From the NCBI GenBank assembly GCA_002170395.1, contig NHEJ01000004.1, positions 1 to 64,000 of the forward strand: a stretch of 64,000 bases of DNA. Reading direction: 5' to 3'. Within the stretch, counting starts at the first letter, position 1; each line of letters starts with the position of its first letter. Shown here piece by piece: positions 63,544 through 64,000 of the stretch. The stretch comes from Betaproteobacteria bacterium TMED82 (lineage in GTDB: Bacteria > Pseudomonadota > Gammaproteobacteria > Burkholderiales > Burkholderiaceae_A). The notes below the pieces were generated by a model, which was given only the letters and a program-made list of their open reading frames with translations, ran no database searches and was not told the DNA's origin. The position numbers and the translations under genes are program-made.

Positions 63544-64000
63544 ATGACCATTTCAAAAATATACAAAAAAAAATGTAATTCCAAATTAAATCTTTACCTA
63601 CATATATTAGATAAAAAAAAAAAATGGCTTTCATAATTTAGAAACGCTCTTCATACCCATCGATTGGTATGACGAAATAATCATACAAAGTATCGAGACG
63701 GATCGAATTTTAAGAAAAGGTGATCTTTCGGAGTTGAAAGACAAGGATTTATGCTTCAAGGCAGCAAAGGCATTGAAGACACTTCGGGCAGTGAAAACTG
63801 GCTGTGAAATTACTCTAAGAAAAAATATACCATCTGGAGCTGGCTTAGGTGGGGGTAGTTCTAACGCTGCTTCTACGTTAATAATACTTGATAAACTTTG
63901 GAATCTGAATTTAAGTAAAGAAGAACTTATAGGTATAGGAGGAAAAATAGGAGCTGATATTCCTTTTTTTCTGCAGAAAAAACCTTGTTTCGGGTCAGGA
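63544..64000 (+). pseudogene. ispE: 4-diphosphocytidyl-2-C-methyl-D-erythritol kinase, frameshifted and cut by the window end
   Basis: IspE phosphorylates the isoprenoid precursor CDP-methylerythritol in the MEP pathway. The ATG at 63544 opens SKLNLYLHILD, matching the family KLNLFLHV start. A run of 12 adenines (63613-63624) then shifts the frame, and the first frame stops within a few codons. In another frame the sequence goes on as GFHNLETLFIPIDWYDE, then the ATP loop PSGAGLGGGSSNAAS and IGADIPFF. Eleven adenines would join both parts perfectly (DKKKNGFHNLE). The right edge truncates the gene. It may be functional through polymerase slippage or a sequencing error. Confidence 0.9.
63613..63624 (+). 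repeat. A12 homopolymer at the ispE frameshift
   Basis: Twelve consecutive adenines lie at codons 24-27 of ispE and mark the exact point where the reading frame breaks. A loss of one A restores the family sequence with no gap in alignment length. Tracts this long are prone to replication and transcription slippage and to sequencing error. Confidence 0.85.

Overview
The window looks like a chromosomal piece of a low-GC, streamlined betaproteobacterium, probably free-living and aquatic. The first 95 bases are the 5' end of a 16S rRNA gene on the minus strand, with a betaproteobacterial-style start and leader. Gene neighbourhoods are also classic betaproteobacterial: rpe-trpEGDC, hemA-prfA-prmC-grxD, petABC-sspB, mla-bolA-murA-his-tatABC, and kds-lpt-rpoN-hpf-ptsN-hprK-rapZ-mutY-mutM-lolB-ispE. 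Coding density is very high: genes overlap, abut, or are separated by a few bases. Several partners usual at these sites are absent (gph, sspA, hinT, an ABC-2 permease, ubiB), which fits genome reduction. The lineage call is inference; no database was searched.

Layout. 1-271: rRNA promoter, leader and 16S start, fired leftward from inside the end of trpC. 268-5111: trpC-trpD-trpG-trpE-rpe (minus), headed by a possible 27-residue ORF with tandem Trp codons. 5119-12227: mltA, dsbC, a UbiH-family hydroxylase, purD, yebC, qor, tcdA. 12436: tRNA-Phe. 12609-19304: a one-carbon/serine-cycle cluster (fhs, fchA, mtdA, hprA, sgaA, glyA), followed upstream by a pabB-pabC fusion and panD. 21766-25928: pgi, ubiJ, a Tim44-like protein, ubiE, a DUF971 protein. 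25957-33149: phoB-phoR, ilvA, hemA-prfA-prmC-grxD. 33133-39535: tRNA-Thr, sspB, the cytochrome bc1 operon, a DegS-like protease, tatABC. 39902-52540: a long leftward run hisE...hisG-murA-bolA-ABC ATPase-mlaBCADEF, with hisC flipped onto the other strand. 52575-60093: kdsD-kdsC-lptCAB-rpoN-hpf-ptsN-hprK-rapZ. 60087-61954: mutY-mutM. 61999-64000: TPR protein, lolB-like lipoprotein and the start of ispE, which is frameshifted in a 12-A tract.

How the genes work together. The one-carbon cluster would carry formate onto tetrahydrofolate, pass the methylene unit to glycine through GlyA, and convert serine to glycerate by SgaA and HprA. PabBC next door supplies the p-aminobenzoate needed for folate. 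The cell-envelope genes form two divergent blocks: phospholipid trafficking (Mla) leftward, and Kdo synthesis and LPS transport (KdsDC, LptCAB) rightward. The Tat translocase sits two genes from the Rieske protein, which carries a twin-arginine signal. Respiration is aerobic (bc1, ubiquinone genes).

No CRISPR array, insertion sequence, prophage or toxin-antitoxin locus was seen. The points most worth a second look are the tandem-Trp ORF whose Trp codons are complementary to the rpe start region, the serine-cycle block, the inverted and atypical hisC, the homopolymer frameshift in ispE, the rRNA promoter overlapping the trpC stop codon, and a tRNA-Thr gene overlapping the end of grxD.
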